From NCBI RefSeq assembly GCF_002939385.1, contig NZ_MULI01000025.1:24498-88497 (forward strand): 64,000 bases of DNA. Reading direction: 5' to 3'. The notes beneath the pieces were generated by a model. The model saw only the letters and a list, made by a program, of their open reading frames with translations. It ran no database searches and was not told the origin of the DNA. The position numbers and the translations under genes are program-made. Position 1 is the first letter of the stretch; each line of letters begins with the position of its first letter. Positions 62,534 through 64,000 of this stretch are shown in pieces. The DNA is from Streptomyces sp. MH60. Lineage in GTDB: Bacteria; Actinomycetota; Actinomycetes; Streptomycetales; Streptomycetaceae.

Positions 62534-62850
62534 GGGGCGTCCCTCTGTTCGGCTTCGTTCGACGGTGAGGCGGTGTCACGGTGTGACGGTGTGACGGTGA
62601 GGCGGTGAGGCGGTGAGGCGGTGAGGCGGTGAGGCGGTACGACGGTGCGGCGGAGAGACGGCCGAGCCGCGGGGGTTGTCCGCCGTCCACGCACACCTCA
62701 CAGGGAACAACGACGGCGGCCGTTCCGCGCGCTGTCACCGTGCCGCCCACCCGTGTGCTCCGTCCGGCGCGCGGGGACGTGGGCCGGATGGCAGCGTGGC
62801 AGGACCGGGCGGTGCGAGCGGGACGGACGGAGCGGACGGAGCGGACGGTC
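62534..62850. other. Divergent intergenic region, 317 nt, with 8-bp repeats
   Basis: Holds the 8-bp repeat array at 62563-62648 and a 9-bp GGAGCGGAC repeat at 62828-62847 near the Ku start. No further gene seen. Confidence 0.5.
62563..62648. repeat. 8-bp tandem repeat (GTGAGGCG)
   Basis: After three degenerate copies (GTGTCACG, GTGTGACG, GTGTGACG), five exact GTGAGGCG units run from about 62597 to 62636. The array lies between the femX and ku promoters. Confidence 0.85.
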
Positions 62851-63897
62851 ATGGCACGGGCGATCTGGACGGGCGTGATCACCTTCGGGCTGGTCTCGGT
62901 GCCCGTCGGTCTGTTCACGGCGACCGAGGACCACACGGTCCACTTCCACCAGTTGCAGCGCGGCACCTCGGACCGGGTCCGCAACCGGCGGGTCAACGAG
63001 CGCACCGGCAAGGAAGTCGCCACCGACGACATCGTCAAGGGATACGAGGTGGGCGAGGGCGAGTACGTCGTCGTGGAGCCCGGGGAACTCGACGAGATCG
63101 CGCCGGGACGCTCCCGCACCCTCGAGATCACCGACTTCGTGGACCTGGACCGGATCGAGCCGGTCTACTTCGGCCGCACCTACTACATCGCCCCGCGCGG
63201 CAAGGAGTACCTCAAGGTCTACGAACTCCTGCGCACCGCCCTCGCCGAGACCGGCAAGGCGGGTGTCGCCACGTTCGTCATGCGCAACCGGCAGTACCTG
63301 ACCGCGCTGCGCGCCGAGGACCGGGTCCTGCTGCTCCAGACGCTGCACTGGGCCGACGAGGTCCGCGACCCCGTGCAGGAGCTTCCGGAACTGCCGTCGG
63401 ACCGGGTGGGCCGGGGCAAGGAACTGGACATGGCGCTGCGTCTCGTCGACGCCCTCAGCGGCGACTGGGAGCCCGCCCGCTATCGCGACACCTACCAGGA
63501 GAAGGTCCGCGAGCTGGTCCGGGCCAAGGCCGAGGGCCAGGAGGTCGCCGTCGCCGAGGAGGCGCCCGAGGCCACCAACGTCGTCGACCTGATGGACGTC
63601 CTGCGCGGCAGCCTGGAACGGGCGAAGGGCGGTACGGGCGATGACAAGGGCGACAAGAAGCGGTCCGCGCCGCGGAAGAAGGCCGCCGAGCCGCGGCAGA
63701 AGGCAGCCGCCGGGCCCTCCCGCCGGACCGCGCCCGCCAGAAGCGAGCTGCGGGAGCTGAGCAAGGCGGAGCTCTACCAGCGGGCCACCGAGCAGGACAT
63801 CGCCGGCCGCTCGAAGATGAGCAGGCAGCAACTCGTCGACGCGCTCGGCGACAGCAAGAGCCGCGGTCGCCGGAAGAAGAAGACGACCGCGGCCTGA
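62851..63897 (+). CDS. ku: Ku protein (bacterial NHEJ)
   Basis: 348 residues. The Ku core (ARAIWTGVITFGLVSVPVGL, then HFHQLQRGTSDRVRNRRVN; IEPVYFGRTYYIAPRGKEY) covers about 1-260. A Lys/Ala/Pro-rich linker follows, then a C-terminal SAP-like helical segment (ELRELSKAELYQRATEQDIA) as in other actinobacterial Ku forms. ATG 62851 with GGAG 9 nt upstream. No ligD is adjacent. Confidence 0.95.
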   Translation: MARAIWTGVITFGLVSVPVGLFTATEDHTVHFHQLQRGTSDRVRNRRVNERTGKEVATDDIVKGYEVGEGEYVVVEPGELDEIAPGRSRTLEITDFVDLDRIEPVYFGRTYYIAPRGKEYLKVYELLRTALAETGKAGVATFVMRNRQYLTALRAEDRVLLLQTLHWADEVRDPVQELPELPSDRVGRGKELDMALRLVDALSGDWEPARYRDTYQEKVRELVRAKAEGQEVAVAEEAPEATNVVDLMDVLRGSLERAKGGTGDDKGDKKRSAPRKKAAEPRQKAAAGPSRRTAPARSELRELSKAELYQRATEQDIAGRSKMSRQQLVDALGDSKSRGRRKKKTTAA

Positions 63898-63911
63898 GAC
63901 CGGACCACCGC

Positions 63912-64000
63912 TCAGGCGGTGCTGAGCATGCCCTCCCGCAGGCGGGTCAGCAGGCGGGAGATGAGCCGGGAGACGTGCATCTGGGAGACGCCGAGGCGCT
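63912..64000 (-). CDS. SigB/SigF-type sigma factor, C-terminal end only
   Basis: The visible 29 C-terminal codons read LGVSQMHVSRLISRLLTRLR and EGMLSTA, the region 4.2 helix-turn-helix of SigB/SigF/SigG-family factors. The rest lies beyond the window. It converges with ku. Confidence 0.85.
   Translation of the reverse strand, partial: RLGVSQMHVSRLISRLLTRLREGMLSTA

Noticed and set aside
62563..62648. CRISPR-like array
   Set aside because: Units are 8 bp with no spacers; it is a simple tandem repeat.

Overview
The window is high-GC DNA of a Streptomyces-type actinomycete. The signs are third-codon GC saturation, many GTG and a few TTG starts, 4-nt stop/start overlaps, a gvpOAFGYZJLSK gas-vesicle cluster, class-E-sortase-type LAETG anchoring, a perfect CebR box and an actinobacterial Ku protein. 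From memory, the order (glpD / tetR / flavoprotein / lipid kinase / catalase ... gas vesicles ... AA10 LPMO, TerD) resembles one arm region of the Streptomyces coelicolor chromosome. That comparison could not be run here. I see no IS element, integrase, prophage, CRISPR array, tRNA or rRNA gene.

Layout. 1-6.3 kb: glpD and its tetR partner diverge from an alkyl-DHAP-synthase-like flavoenzyme and a diacylglycerol-kinase-like enzyme. A large catalase with a C-terminal DJ-1-like domain follows; its promoter matches the SigB stress consensus. 6.3-14.1 kb: an orphan carbohydrate system made of a DeoR/LacI hybrid regulator, a lipoprotein receptor, two permeases, a D-2-hydroxyacid dehydrogenase and a DUF2264 protein, with repeated CGTTTGAG operator candidates. 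14.2-19.4 kb: the gas-vesicle operon, preceded by a methyltransferase. 20.1-23.6 kb: a DUF1996 surface protein with a sortase signal, and a secreted AA10 LPMO under a perfect CebR box. 23.7-25.8 kb: TerD and a BlaI/M56 pair. 25.9-29.1 kb: a cobalamin riboswitch and a complete ABC importer, most likely for corrinoids.

29.1-32.7 kb: a flavodoxin-like protein, an ABC-F protein with a 9-codon leader ORF, a decayed ECF sigma-factor gene and a GNAT acetyltransferase. 32.8-40.8 kb: a LacI-controlled set (FAD oxidoreductase, hydantoinase/oxoprolinase-family protein, HExxH protein, GntP-like transporter, Tat-exported beta-propeller protein) whose substrate I cannot name. This is the best candidate for an undescribed catabolic system. 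40.9-43.2 kb: a TetR/DHA2 efflux pair. 43.6-48.4 kb: phosphoketolase translationally coupled to a GH65 phosphorylase. 48.4-54.9 kb: small secreted and unknown proteins, arginine deiminase plus an APC antiporter, and GntR/TauE and DMT transporters.

54.9-64.0 kb: a histone-H1-like protein with a winged-helix end, a lipoprotein, a coiled-coil protein, a DUF488 protein, a GlxA-type AraC regulator facing an SGNH hydrolase, a glutamine amidotransferase, a FemX-like ligase, Ku, and the last codons of a SigB/SigF-type sigma factor. Several intergenic gaps carry short tandem repeats that could differ between strains. All names rest on reading the protein sequences; no database search was possible.
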